A stretch of DNA of 7,576 bases from Accumulibacter sp. (GTDB lineage Bacteria > Pseudomonadota > Gammaproteobacteria > Burkholderiales > Rhodocyclaceae), in assembly GCA_031274075.1 (NCBI GenBank), contig JAISQQ010000053.1:1-7576 (forward strand). Direction: 5' to 3'. Positions 1 to 6,493 of the stretch are shown here, in pieces. The notes below the pieces were generated by a model. It saw only the letters and a program-made list of their open reading frames with translations, ran no database searches and was not told where the DNA came from. Position 1 is the first letter of the stretch. Each line of letters starts with the position of its first letter. The position numbers were made by a program, and so were the translations under genes.

Positions 1-596
1 TCGGCTTCGACGGCAAGGATCTGACCCACGCGCCCACGCACCAGCGCGTCCATTGCGGCATCGGCTACGTGCCGCAGGGCCGGGAAATCTTTCCCCGCCT
101 GACGGTCGAGGAAAACCTGTTGATGGGGCTGGCTTCGCGGCCGGCCGGCGGAAAGATCCCCGGCCTCGTGTTCGAGCTTTTTCCGGTGCTCAAGACCATG
201 CTCAGGCGGCGCGGCGGCGATCTCTCGGGCGGGCAGCAGCAACAGTTGGCGATTGGCCGCGCGCTGGCCATGGAACCCCGGCTGCTGATCCTCGACGAGC
301 CGACCGAGGGCATCCAGCCGTCGATCATCAAGGATATCGGACACGCCATCCGCGTCGTCGCCCGGCGCGGCGAAAGCCAGGCGGCGCAGTCGATCGAGGA
401 GCGCCGCCAGACGCAGGAGGCGATTCGCCAGGTCGCCGAAACCGGCCAGGTGGCGATCCTGCTCGTCGAGCAGTACTACGATTTCGCGCGCGATCTCGCC
501 GACCACTACCTGCTGATGGAACGCGGCGAGTTCATCATGCGCGGCCTGGGCGCCGACATGGACCGCGACGGCGTGCGCCAGGCGCTGGCGGTGTAG
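1..596 (+). CDS. urtE: Urea ABC transporter ATP-binding subunit UrtE (5' end missing)
   Basis: This is the C-terminal 197 residues of a LivF-type ABC ATPase; the reading frame is already open at base 3. The N-terminal ~30 residues, including Walker A, lie outside the window. Visible in order are the Q-loop region (YVPQGREIFPRLTVEENL), the ABC signature LSGGQ (222-236), Walker B LLILDEPTEG (from 282) and the switch-region LLVEQYY (about 459-479). The stretches EIFPRLTVEENLLMGL, GGDLSGGQQQQLAIG and VEQYYDFARDLAD are typical of UrtE rather than branched-chain amino acid LivF. The protein would energise UrtA-E urea import at the inner membrane. Its position just before ureABC supports this. One oddity is a charged, Gln/Glu/Arg-rich segment of about 25 residues (372-449) between Walker B and the switch region, which I do not recall in ordinary UrtE. 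The gene ends at TAG 594-596. Confidence 0.93.
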   Translation, partial: GFDGKDLTHAPTHQRVHCGIGYVPQGREIFPRLTVEENLLMGLASRPAGGKIPGLVFELFPVLKTMLRRRGGDLSGGQQQQLAIGRALAMEPRLLILDEPTEGIQPSIIKDIGHAIRVVARRGESQAAQSIEERRQTQEAIRQVAETGQVAILLVEQYYDFARDLADHYLLMERGEFIMRGLGADMDRDGVRQALAV

Positions 597-734
597 CCAT
601 GAGATCCGCCGGAATCTCCCCTTCATCCCCTCCTTCCGCCGCCGGTCGCCGCCGAAGCGGTTCCGGACGCCGGTTTTCACCCGGTTTTCGCCCGCTTTTC
701 ACCCACCCCTTCTTTCATCGACAGGAGAAGCACG
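597..734 (+). other. urtE-ureA intergenic region with 11-bp tandem repeat
   Basis: This 138-bp spacer contains no credible gene. It is pyrimidine-rich from about 607. At 670-702 it carries three head-to-tail copies of an 11-mer: CCGGTTTTCAC, CCGGTTTTCGC and CCGCTTTTCAC. The ureA Shine-Dalgarno AGGAG (723-727) closes the region, 7 bases before the ATG. I see no convincing sigma-70 or sigma-54 promoter. ureABC may be read through from urt, or the repeats may mark a control site. Confidence 0.6.
670..702 (+). repeat. Three tandem 11-bp repeats (CCGGTTTTCAC)
   Basis: Copies lie at 670-680, 681-691 and 692-702. Copy 1 differs from copy 2 at one base and from copy 3 at one base. The 11-bp period is close to one helical turn, so the three units face nearly the same side of the DNA. 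The function is unknown: it may be a binding site, a leader element or a chance low-complexity tract. Confidence 0.7.
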
Positions 735-1037
735 ATGCATCTAACCCCCAGAGAAATCGAAAAGCTGATGCTGCACAGCGCAGGGGAACTGGCCAAATCC
801 CGGAAAAACCGGGGGCTGAAACTCAACTACGTGGAGTCGATCGCCCTCATTTCCTCGGAACTCCTGGAATTCGCCCGCGACGGCAAGAGCGTGCGCGAGC
901 TCCAGGAGCTGGGCACGACCCTGCTGACCCGCGCCGACGTCATGGAAGGCGTCGCCGAAATGATCCCGAGCGTGCAGATCGAAGCCACCTTCGACGACGG
1001 CACCAAGCTCGTCACCGTCCATCAACCGATCCGTTGA
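735..1037 (+). CDS. ureA: Urease subunit gamma
   Basis: This 100-aa protein has the full, normal length of a stand-alone urease gamma subunit. It is a structural part of the (alpha beta gamma)3 nickel urease that hydrolyses urea to ammonia and carbamate in the cytoplasm. Family hallmarks are [11 protein letters not shown] at the N-terminus, [14 protein letters not shown] (about residues 27-40), [26 protein letters not shown] and the terminal [17 protein letters not shown]. The start is ATG 735 with AGGAG at 723-727. The stop TGA (1035-1037) is 15 bases before the preferred ureB start, so the genes are translationally linked. From memory, the segment KLMLHxAGELAKxRK resembles the gamma-like part of Helicobacter UreA more than the Klebsiella protein. 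Confidence 0.97.
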   Translation: MHLTPREIEKLMLHSAGELAKSRKNRGLKLNYVESIALISSELLEFARDGKSVRELQELGTTLLTRADVMEGVAEMIPSVQIEATFDDGTKLVTVHQPIR

Positions 1038-1052
1038 ATGAGGAAACATGCC

Positions 1053-1421
1053 ATGACTCCCGGAGAAACCCTGATCAAGAACACGCGCGTCGTCCTGAAC
1101 GCGGGCCTGAAGTGCCAGCAGATCGCCGTCACCAACCGGGGCGACCGTCCCATCCAGGTCGGCTCGCACTTTCACTTTTTCGAGGCGAACCGCTTCTTGT
1201 CCTTCGACCGCGCTTCCAGCTTCGGCTACCGGCTGGACATTCCCTCGGGCACGGCGGTGCGTTTCGAGCCGAACGAAACGAAGACGGTGGCTCTGGTCGA
1301 GATCGCCGGCAAGAAGCGCGTACTCGGTCTCAACGGGCTGACCGACGGCGAAATCAACGAAACGACGAAGAAGGCGGCCTTGCAGAAAGCGGCCCTGAAG
1401 AATTTTCTGGATGAGGAGTGA
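1053..1421 (+). CDS. ureB: Urease subunit beta
   Basis: This is a 122-aa urease beta subunit. Diagnostic motifs are the N-terminal TPGE, GDRPIQVGSHFHFFEAN in the centre, then LSFDRA, RLDIPSGTAVRFEPNET and VLGLNGLTDG. I chose ATG 1053 over the in-frame ATG 1038. It gives the family-typical MTPGE start and is preceded by AGGA (1041-1044) at proper spacing; ATG 1038 abuts the ureA stop and has no ribosome site. The protein runs about 20 residues past the usual end of short beta subunits, with a Lys/Ala-rich helical tail (EINETTKKAALQKAALKNF) like the one I recall in the fused Helicobacter UreA. The ureC start is 6 bases after its stop, and the ureC ribosome site lies in its last codons. Confidence 0.96.
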   Translation: MTPGETLIKNTRVVLNAGLKCQQIAVTNRGDRPIQVGSHFHFFEANRFLSFDRASSFGYRLDIPSGTAVRFEPNETKTVALVEIAGKKRVLGLNGLTDGEINETTKKAALQKAALKNFLDEE

Positions 1422-1427
1422 GACCAC

Positions 1428-3149
1428 ATGAGCCATGAAATCAGCGGCAAGGAATACGCCTCCATGTACGGCCCGACCACCGGCGACAAGGTGCGCCTGG
1501 GCGACACGGATCTGTTCATCGAAGTCGAAAAGGACTACACGGCCTACGGCGACGAAATGAAATTCGGCGGCGGCAAGACGATCCGCGACGGCATGGGCCA
1601 GAACGCCGTCGTCACCGGCGAGACCGGCGCGCTCGACCTGCTCATCGCCAACGTCCTGATCCTCGACCACTGGGGCGTCGTCAAGGCGGACATCGGCGTC
1701 AAGGACGGCAAGATCGTAGGTATCGGCAAGGCGGGCAACCCGGACATCATGGACGGCGTGCATCCGGCGCTGGTCGTCGGCGCGGGCACCGAGGTCATCG
1801 CCGGCGAAGGCCGGATCATCACCGCCGGCGGCGTCGACACCCACGTCCATTACATCTGCCCGCAGCAGGTCGAAACCTCGCTCTACTCCGGCATCACCAC
1901 GATGATCGGCGGCGGCGACGGCCCGGCGGTCGGCACTTTCGCCACCACCTGCACGCCCGGCGTCTTCAACCTGCACAAGATGCTGGAAGCCGCCGAGGAA
2001 TTCCCGATGAATTTCGGCTTCTTCGGCAAGGCCAACTGCTCGACCAGGGCGCCGCTCGTCGAACAGGTGAAGGCCGGCGCCATCGGCCTGAAACTGCACG
2101 AAGACTGGGGCACCACGCCCGCCGCCATCGACACCAGCCTGCGGGTCGCCGACGAATACGACATCCAGATCACCATCCACACCGACACCCTGAACGAAGC
2201 CGGCTACTTTGAATCGACCCGAAACGCCATCGCCGGGCGGGCGATCCACACCTATCACACCGAAGGCGCGGGCGGCGGCCACGCGCCCGACATCATCCGC
2301 GCGGCGGGCCTGGCCAACGTCATGCCCTCCTCGACCAGCCCGACCATGCCTTTCGCCAAGAACACCATCGACGAACACCTGGACATGATCATGGTCTGCC
2401 ACCACCTCGACCCCAAGCTGCCCGAGGACGTGGCCTTCGCCCGCTCGCGCATCCGCTACGGCACGCTGGCGGCGGAGGACGTGCTGCACGACATGGGCGC
2501 GATCTCGATCCTGAATTCCGACTCGCAGGCGATGGGCCGTCCCGCCGAGGTCATCACCCGCGCCTGGCAGGCGGCGGACAAGATGAAAAAGCAGCGCGGC
2601 CAGCTTCCCGAAGCCGAAGGCCAGGACAACGACAACTTCCGCGCCCGGCGCTACGTCGCCAAATATACGATCAACCCGGCGATCGCGCACGGCATTGCCG
2701 ACTATCTCGGCTCGATCGAAACCGGGAAAATCGCCGACCTGGTGATCTGGAAACCGGCGCTCTTCGGCGTCAAGCCCGACTACATCCTGAAAGGCGGCTT
2801 CATCGTCGCCGCCAAGATGGGCGACGCCAACGCCTCGATTCCGACGCCGCAGCCCGTCGTCATGCGCAACATGTGGGGCGCCTACGGCAAGGCGCGCGCG
2901 CGCACCGCGGTCACTTTCGTCTCGCGCGCCGCCTGGAAGGACGGCATCAAGGAAAAACTGGGCCTGGAAAAGACCGTGCTCCCCGTCGGCAACTGCCGCA
3001 GCGTCGGGAAAAAAGATATGATCCTGAACGACAAGACGCCGGCGATCGAAGTCGATCCAGCCACCTACGAGGTCAGCATCGATGGCCAGCCAGTCGACTG
3101 CCCGCCGGCCGAAACCCTGCCGCTGACGCAGCGCTACTACCTGTTCTGA
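1428..3149 (+). CDS. ureC: Urease subunit alpha (catalytic, nickel)
   Basis: This 573-aa protein is the catalytic subunit, an amidohydrolase-fold enzyme with two nickel ions. Every active-site residue is visible: H139 and H141 (DTHVH), carbamylated K222 and substrate-contacting H224 (GLKLHEDWG), H251 ([10 protein letters not shown]), H277 ([15 protein letters not shown]), flap C324/H325 (MVCHHLD), R341 (SRIR) and D365 (SDSQAMGR). All sit at +5 relative to Klebsiella numbering, so the enzyme should be active once matured. The start ATG 1428 has GAGGAG at 1413-1418. N-terminal [20 protein letters not shown] and C-terminal [10 protein letters not shown] are typical ends. Activity needs nickel insertion by UreD/F/G and usually UreE, none of which is encoded here. 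The next gene, an SMR transporter, starts only 9 bases after the stop. Confidence 0.98.
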   Translation: MSHEISGKEYASMYGPTTGDKVRLGDTDLFIEVEKDYTAYGDEMKFGGGKTIRDGMGQNAVVTGETGALDLLIANVLILDHWGVVKADIGVKDGKIVGIGKAGNPDIMDGVHPALVVGAGTEVIAGEGRIITAGGVDTHVHYICPQQVETSLYSGITTMIGGGDGPAVGTFATTCTPGVFNLHKMLEAAEEFPMNFGFFGKANCSTRAPLVEQVKAGAIGLKLHEDWGTTPAAIDTSLRVADEYDIQITIHTDTLNEAGYFESTRNAIAGRAIHTYHTEGAGGGHAPDIIRAAGLANVMPSSTSPTMPFAKNTIDEHLDMIMVCHHLDPKLPEDVAFARSRIRYGTLAAEDVLHDMGAISILNSDSQAMGRPAEVITRAWQAADKMKKQRGQLPEAEGQDNDNFRARRYVAKYTINPAIAHGIADYLGSIETGKIADLVIWKPALFGVKPDYILKGGFIVAAKMGDANASIPTPQPVVMRNMWGAYGKARARTAVTFVSRAAWKDGIKEKLGLEKTVLPVGNCRSVGKKDMILNDKTPAIEVDPATYEVSIDGQPVDCPPAETLPLTQRYYLF

Positions 3150-3158
3150 AGGAGGCCA

Positions 3159-3491
3159 ATGCCGCCCTGGCTTTACCTGCTCGTCGCCATCGTCAGCGAA
3201 GTCATCGCCACCTCGGCGCTGAAGGCGGCCGCCGGTTTCACCCGGCTGCTGCCGTCGCTGGTCGTGGTCGCCGGCTACGGCATTGCCTTCTACTGCCTGT
3301 CGCTGGTGTTGCGCACGCTGCCGATCGGCATCGTCTACGCCATCTGGTCAGGCGTCGGCATCGCGCTGATCGCCCTGGCCGGCTGGCTGTTCTACGGCCA
3401 GGCGATCGACCTGCCGGGCATCGCCGGCATCGCGCTGATCGTCGCCGGCGTCGTCGTCCTCAACGTCTTTTCCAAAACGCTCGTCCATTGA
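3159..3491 (+). CDS. Small multidrug resistance (SMR) transporter, EmrE/Qac-like
   Basis: This 110-aa inner-membrane protein has four predicted helices (about residues 4-21, 31-51, 57-77 and 85-104). It aligns without gaps to my memory of EmrE. E14 (proton/substrate site, SEVIATS), Y60 and W63 (GIVYAIWSGVGI), and G90/G97 of helix 4 occupy the same numbers. The family works as a dual-topology antiporter exporting cationic compounds for protons. Helix 1 reads EVIATS rather than the EVVWA of guanidinium exporters (Gdx/SugE), which points to the Qac subgroup; the substrate remains unknown. It starts 9 bases after ureC with a strong AAGGAGG (3149-3155), so it is very probably the last gene of the urease transcript. 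An export role for a by-product or amine linked to urea use is inference only. Confidence 0.9.
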   Translation: MPPWLYLLVAIVSEVIATSALKAAAGFTRLLPSLVVVAGYGIAFYCLSLVLRTLPIGIVYAIWSGVGIALIALAGWLFYGQAIDLPGIAGIALIVAGVVVLNVFSKTLVH

Positions 3492-3543
3492 TCGCCGTGC
3501 CGATCCTCGACCGGCGACCCGGCAAGCCGTCGTGTCGCTGTCG

Positions 3544-3575
3544 CGCCGCAGCCATTGACGCGGCGGTATTTTTTT
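3544..3575 (+). terminator. Rho-independent terminator of the ure-SMR operon
   Basis: A perfect 6-bp GC stem CGCCGC (3544-3549) / GCGGCG (3560-3565) has a 10-base loop and is followed by GTATTTTTTT (3566-3575), a run of seven T. It lies 52 bases after the SMR stop, which fits the end of the urease transcript. Confidence 0.75.
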
Positions 3576-3607
3576 CCGGCACGCCGGGAACGAGCGGACG
3601 ATCTGCC

Positions 3608-3638
3608 TTGAAAATCGCAAGCCGTACGGGTGTACACT
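3608..3638 (+). promoter_or_regulatory. Candidate promoter and operator of the toxin-antitoxin pair
   Basis: A TTGAAA at 3608-3613 and a TACACT at 3633-3638 form a sigma-70-like pair with a 19-base spacer, longer than ideal. Two palindromes, CGTACG (3623-3628) and GTGTACAC (3630-3637), sit in the spacer and over the -10. Such symmetry is expected where an antitoxin-toxin complex represses its own promoter. This is inferred from position and symmetry. Confidence 0.4.
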
Positions 3639-3702
3639 AAGGGTGCGGCGGCGCGTTTTTGCGTGACTGCCATCGAATACCTTCCCACGAAAGGATAGGC
3701 TC

Positions 3703-3924
3703 ATGCATGAACGGATAGTGGACATCGACGCGCTTCCGCAACACCTGATGAACCATATTCACAGCCGCAAGGTCCGGGTACGCGAAGCGGATGGAATGAT
3801 CACGCTCATTCCCCTGGCGGAAAAAACGACGCGCCGATACAGCTTGTTCGGGATGCTTGCGGGTTCCGGCTTGTCTACGGACGAGTATTGCGCCCAAAAA
3901 CAAATAGACAAGACGATGGAATGA
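3703..3924 (+). CDS. Putative antitoxin, VapB-like partner of the PIN toxin
   Basis: This is a 73-aa soluble protein. The start ATG 3703 has AAGGA at 3691-3695, spacing 7. The N-terminal half (ALPQHLMNHI, then KVRVREADGMITLIPLAE) suggests a small beta-rich domain. The C-terminal half (YSLFGMLAGSGLSTDEYC, then QKQIDKTME) matches the pattern of small antitoxins whose tail wraps a PIN toxin: an L-x-G-M-L turn, a helix with acidic residues and a terminal K-x-x-D-K. I do not see a clear AbrB or ribbon-helix-helix signature, so the antitoxin family is unnamed. Its stop (3922-3924) overlaps the toxin start (ATGA), the normal antitoxin-first layout. The expected roles are toxin neutralisation and autorepression. 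Confidence 0.75.
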   Translation: MHERIVDIDALPQHLMNHIHSRKVRVREADGMITLIPLAEKTTRRYSLFGMLAGSGLSTDEYCAQKQIDKTME

Positions 3925-4334
3925 TGGGCCGCGTTTATGTCCTGGACGCCTGCGCCTTGATCGCCTCGCTGGCAGACGAGCCGGGAGCGGAAACCGTTGA
4001 GGCGCTTTTCGATGATGCCGACGACGATGCGATGCTCGTAATGAGCAAGCTGAATTTATTGGAAGTCTATTACGATCTCCTGCGCCGCAAGGGCAAAGAA
4101 ATTGCCGACGATGTGCTCGCCGAGGTCCGGCAAAGCCCTGTCCATGTCATCCATGAAATTTCGGATGCCGCATTTTTTGAAGCGGGCAGACTGAAGGCGG
4201 CCTATAAAATCTCACTCGCGGACGCCGTTGCACTGGCCGAAGCATCAATACGGCACGCGTTCGTCACCTCTGATCATCACGAGTTTGATCGTATTGAGGT
4301 GAGTGAAAATATCCGTTTTTTATGGATCAGGTAA
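3921..4334 (+). CDS. vapC: PIN-domain toxin, VapC-like ribonuclease
   Basis: This is a 137-aa protein of normal VapC length. PIN-domain acidic residues are in place: D9 in YVLDACALIA, E48 in NLLEVYY, D101 in SLADAVALAEA and D118 in FVTSDHHEFD. These coordinate Mg2+/Mn2+ in the family, which cleaves tRNA, rRNA or other RNA. ATG 3921 overlaps the antitoxin stop as ATGA and is followed directly by a second ATG (3924); upstream in-frame TTG codons would intrude into the antitoxin gene. There is no clear Shine-Dalgarno, so translational coupling is likely. Base composition is more AT-rich than in ureABC, which fits a mobile module. The target RNA cannot be read from sequence. The sigma-54 activator gene begins 34 bases after its stop. 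Confidence 0.85.
   Translation: MMGRVYVLDACALIASLADEPGAETVEALFDDADDDAMLVMSKLNLLEVYYDLLRRKGKEIADDVLAEVRQSPVHVIHEISDAAFFEAGRLKAAYKISLADAVALAEASIRHAFVTSDHHEFDRIEVSENIRFLWIR
4294..4323 (+). promoter_or_regulatory. Weak candidate promoter for the sigma-54 activator gene
   Basis: TTGAGG (4294-4299) and TTTTAT (4318-4323) with an 18-base spacer each match four of six consensus bases. They lie inside the 3' end of the toxin gene, about 45 bases before the activator start. The activator could equally be read from the toxin-antitoxin promoter. Confidence 0.22.
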
Positions 4335-4368
4335 TAGCAATACGTTTCTTGCCTATTCAGGGATGTTC

Positions 4369-6306
4369 ATGAAGGAAATAGTCGTCCTCTCACCTTTCAG
4401 TTCCATGTCGGAGGTGGCGCTCCGCGTCATCGCCGAGAATGGATATGCCAACGTCGACTTGCTGGATGCTGAACCGGGCAATGCTCTCCAGCGCACGCGG
4501 CAGGCTATTGATGGCGGCGCCAAGGTCATCGTGACGCGTGGAGGGTTCTATGAACTGATCCGGTCCGAGTTCGATATTCCGGCGGTTGAACTCAAGGTGA
4601 CGGCGTTCGACCTGATCGACGCGTTCAATCAGATCAAGAGCCGCGATTGCGCCGAGCCGGTGGGGGTCGTCGGTTACAGGAATGTGATCTATGGGGCGGA
4701 AATCATCGCCAAGGTCATGAATCTGCAAACCGTTTGCTATGAAATCACGAAAAAAAGCGACATCGCCGCCGAAATAGAAAGACTGCGCAGCCAGGGTATC
4801 CGGACTTTCGTGGGCGACAACAATGTCAGGATGACGGTGCACGACCTGGACTGCCAGGTATTTCTCGTCCATTCCGGAAACCAGGCCATGCAGATCGCCA
4901 TACAACAGGCGATAGACATACTTTATGCGTCACGCCTGGAAAAGGAAAAAGCGCAACAATTCGCGACGATAACCGACTTCGTGCACGACGGGATCATCGC
5001 CATCGACAACCAGGGAATCATCACCGTCTTCAACCCCGCGTCAGAGAAGATCATGGGGTTCAGCCGCCAGGAAGCGATAGGCAGGCGGATCACCGAAATC
5101 ATTCCGGAAACCCGCCTGTTGAGCGTGCTTGAACGTGAACAGTCGATGATCGGCGACATCCAGACGCTGAATAAGCAGACTGTGGTCGCGACCAGCCGCA
5201 TTCCCGTGGTTGTCGATGGCGAGGTGCGTGGAGCGGTCGCGACGTATCAGGACATCACCGACGTGCAGAGGCTTGAGCAGAAGATCCGCATCAAGCTTGC
5301 CGAAAAGGGATTCGTCGCGCAGTACGATTTTTCCGACATCATCCACAAGAGTGAAGGCATGGCGGAGTGCATCCGGGCGGGACAGAAATTTGCCCGGTAC
5401 GACACCTCGGTGCTGATATTCGGTCCATCCGGGGTGGGCAAGGAGTTGTTCGCGCAAAGTATCCACCGCGGCAGCCAGCGGAAGAACGCTCCCTTCGTGG
5501 CGATCAACTGCGCGGCGCTGCCGGAATCCTTGATCGAGAGCGAATTGTTCGGCTACGCGGAAGGTTCCTTTACGGGCGCGGTGCGCAAGGGCAAGGCCGG
5601 GTTATTCGAAATGGCCCATGGAGGAACGATTTTTCTCGACGAAATCAGCGAGCTGCCTTTACTGCTGCAAGGACGCCTGTTGCGCGTCCTGCAAGAGCGG
5701 CAGGTCATGCGTCTCGGGGACAGCAAGCTGATTCCCGTAGACGTGCGCGTCATCTGCGCCACCAATCGCAGTCTGTATCGCCTGGTCGAGGCCAATCAGT
5801 TTCGCGTCGATCTCTACTTCCGCATTGCCATCCTGAGCCTGTACGTTCCGCCGCTCAATGAGCGGGTCGAGGACATCGGACTACTGGGCGCGCACTTCCT
5901 GGAAGAGTTTTCAGACCGTTACCGGAAAAAGGGGATGTCGTTCAGCCAGGAGGCCATGGACTATCTTTACCGGCATGATTTCAAGGGCAACGTGCGGGAA
6001 TTGCGCGGCATGGTCGAGCGTGCGGTCGTCATCGCCGAGGGAAAGGAAATCAGGATCGCGGACCTCGAAGGCATGCCGCACCGTGACGCGGGCGAGCCTC
6101 GGGAGCCGTCATCGCCGCTTTTCGGCGAGGCAATGACGCTCAAGGACGTGGAAGACGCGTACATCGGGCATGTTTTCAGAAAAACCGGCGGTTCGATCAA
6201 GGCGTCGTGCGACATCCTGGGGGTTGGCCGTACCACTTTGTGGCGGAAAATCCGGGAAACCGGATGCTTGACTCACAAGCAAGAGTCTCTCAAGGAAGGC
6301 GACTGA
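4369..6306 (+). CDS. Sigma-54-dependent activator with PrpR_N sensor, PAS, AAA+ and Fis HTH domains
   Basis: This 645-aa bacterial enhancer-binding protein has these domains in order. A PrpR_N-type ligand domain (about 1-185; VTRGGFYELI, PAVELKVTAFDLIDA, VGVVGYRN) is followed by a PAS domain (about 195-300; FVHDGIIAIDNQGIITVFN). The AAA+ domain carries Walker A GPSGVGKE (352-359), GSFTGA loop 399-404, Walker B IFLDE (421-425), R479/R485 fingers (FRVDLYFR) and sensor II GNVRELR (540-546). A Fis-type HTH lies at about 607-628 (KASCDILGVGRTTLWRKI). ATG 4369 is preferred because AGGGA (4359-4363) precedes it by 5 bases; ATG 4363 and upstream GTG 4303, inside the toxin gene, lack a site. It should open sigma-54 promoters by ATP hydrolysis; the likeliest target is the hyi promoter just downstream. 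PrpR itself senses 2-methylcitrate; the ligand here is probably another small acid (inference). Confidence 0.93.
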   Translation: MKEIVVLSPFSSMSEVALRVIAENGYANVDLLDAEPGNALQRTRQAIDGGAKVIVTRGGFYELIRSEFDIPAVELKVTAFDLIDAFNQIKSRDCAEPVGVVGYRNVIYGAEIIAKVMNLQTVCYEITKKSDIAAEIERLRSQGIRTFVGDNNVRMTVHDLDCQVFLVHSGNQAMQIAIQQAIDILYASRLEKEKAQQFATITDFVHDGIIAIDNQGIITVFNPASEKIMGFSRQEAIGRRITEIIPETRLLSVLEREQSMIGDIQTLNKQTVVATSRIPVVVDGEVRGAVATYQDITDVQRLEQKIRIKLAEKGFVAQYDFSDIIHKSEGMAECIRAGQKFARYDTSVLIFGPSGVGKELFAQSIHRGSQRKNAPFVAINCAALPESLIESELFGYAEGSFTGAVRKGKAGLFEMAHGGTIFLDEISELPLLLQGRLLRVLQERQVMRLGDSKLIPVDVRVICATNRSLYRLVEANQFRVDLYFRIAILSLYVPPLNERVEDIGLLGAHFLEEFSDRYRKKGMSFSQEAMDYLYRHDFKGNVRELRGMVERAVVIAEGKEIRIADLEGMPHRDAGEPREPSSPLFGEAMTLKDVEDAYIGHVFRKTGGSIKASCDILGVGRTTLWRKIRETGCLTHKQESLKEGD

Positions 6307-6385
6307 AATCCGGCGCGTTGCCGGGAAGAGTCCGTTCCGGGGGAAATAGGCAGATTTCGCGTATCGTTTAAAACGGAACGCAATG

Positions 6386-6400
6386 GTTTCTTTATGAAAC
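6386..6400 (+). promoter_or_regulatory. Candidate activator-binding site 1 (GTTTC-N5-GAAAC)
   Basis: GTTTCTTTATGAAAC is a perfect 5-bp inverted repeat with 5-base spacer, centred about 111 bases before the predicted transcription start, a usual enhancer distance for sigma-54 activators. An 11-base palindrome CGTTTAAAACG (6365-6375) lies just upstream and could be an accessory half-site. Confidence 0.5.
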
Positions 6401-6427
6401 ATTAATCACGATCCCGCGATCATTCCC

Positions 6428-6442
6428 GTTTCATGGAAAAAC
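6428..6442 (+). promoter_or_regulatory. Candidate activator-binding site 2 (GTTTC-N5-AAAAC)
   Basis: GTTTCATGGAAAAAC has the same layout as site 1, with one mismatch in the right arm. Its centre is 42 bp from that of site 1, exactly four helical turns, so both would face the same side of the DNA. It is centred near -69. Confidence 0.45.
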
Positions 6443-6447
6443 AATAA

Positions 6448-6460
6448 AAACAATGAATTA
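6448..6460 (+). promoter_or_regulatory. IHF-like site
   Basis: AAACAATGAATTA matches the IHF consensus WATCAANNNNTTR at all fixed positions but one. It lies in an A-rich tract between the candidate enhancer sites and the -24/-12 promoter, where IHF bending normally brings the activator to polymerase. Confidence 0.45.
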
Positions 6461-6477
6461 GGAAAATTCCCAAAACC

Positions 6478-6493
6478 TGGCCCGGAAATTGCA
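6478..6493 (+). promoter_or_regulatory. Sigma-54 (-24/-12) promoter of hyi
   Basis: TGGCCCGGAAATTGCA matches TGGCACRNNNNTTGCW with one substitution (C for A) and correct spacing between the invariant GG (6479-6480) and GC (6491-6492). The predicted transcription start is about 6504. The neighbouring activator gene and upstream inverted repeats support it. Confidence 0.85.

Noticed and set aside
597..734. Guanidine (ykkC-type) riboswitch upstream of ureA, prompted by the SMR gene
   Set aside because: I found no ykkC-like paired ACGR motifs or matching stem order here, and the SMR protein is not of the Gdx type.
1038..1052. ATG 1038 as the ureB start
   Set aside because: It abuts the ureA stop without a ribosome site. 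ATG 1053 has AGGA upstream and gives the conserved TPGE start.
53..1414. A 453-codon plus-strand frame across urtE, ureA and ureB
   Set aside because: It is out of frame with three confident genes, and its translation is Arg/Pro/Gly-rich low complexity.
741..2690. A 649-codon open frame on the minus strand opposite ureA-ureC
   Set aside because: It is the antisense shadow of high-GC codon usage. Its translation is Val/Gly/Arg/Asp-rich with no recognisable domain, and the plus strand is certain urease.
3576..3587. Short inverted repeat CCGG-CACG-CCGG after the terminator
   Set aside because: At four base pairs in GC-rich sequence it is expected by chance.
3348..3725. Minus-strand frames across the SMR 3' end and the following spacer
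   Set aside because: They overlap the SMR gene and the terminator, have no domain signature, and look like GC-driven open frames.
4303..4368. GTG 4303 as the activator start
   Set aside because: It lies inside the toxin gene, has no ribosome site, and the added residues do not resemble a PrpR_N start.
6310..6324. Terminator after the activator gene
   Set aside because: The CCGGC/GCCGG hairpin is real but has only 5 bp and no T-run, so I did not list it as a terminator.
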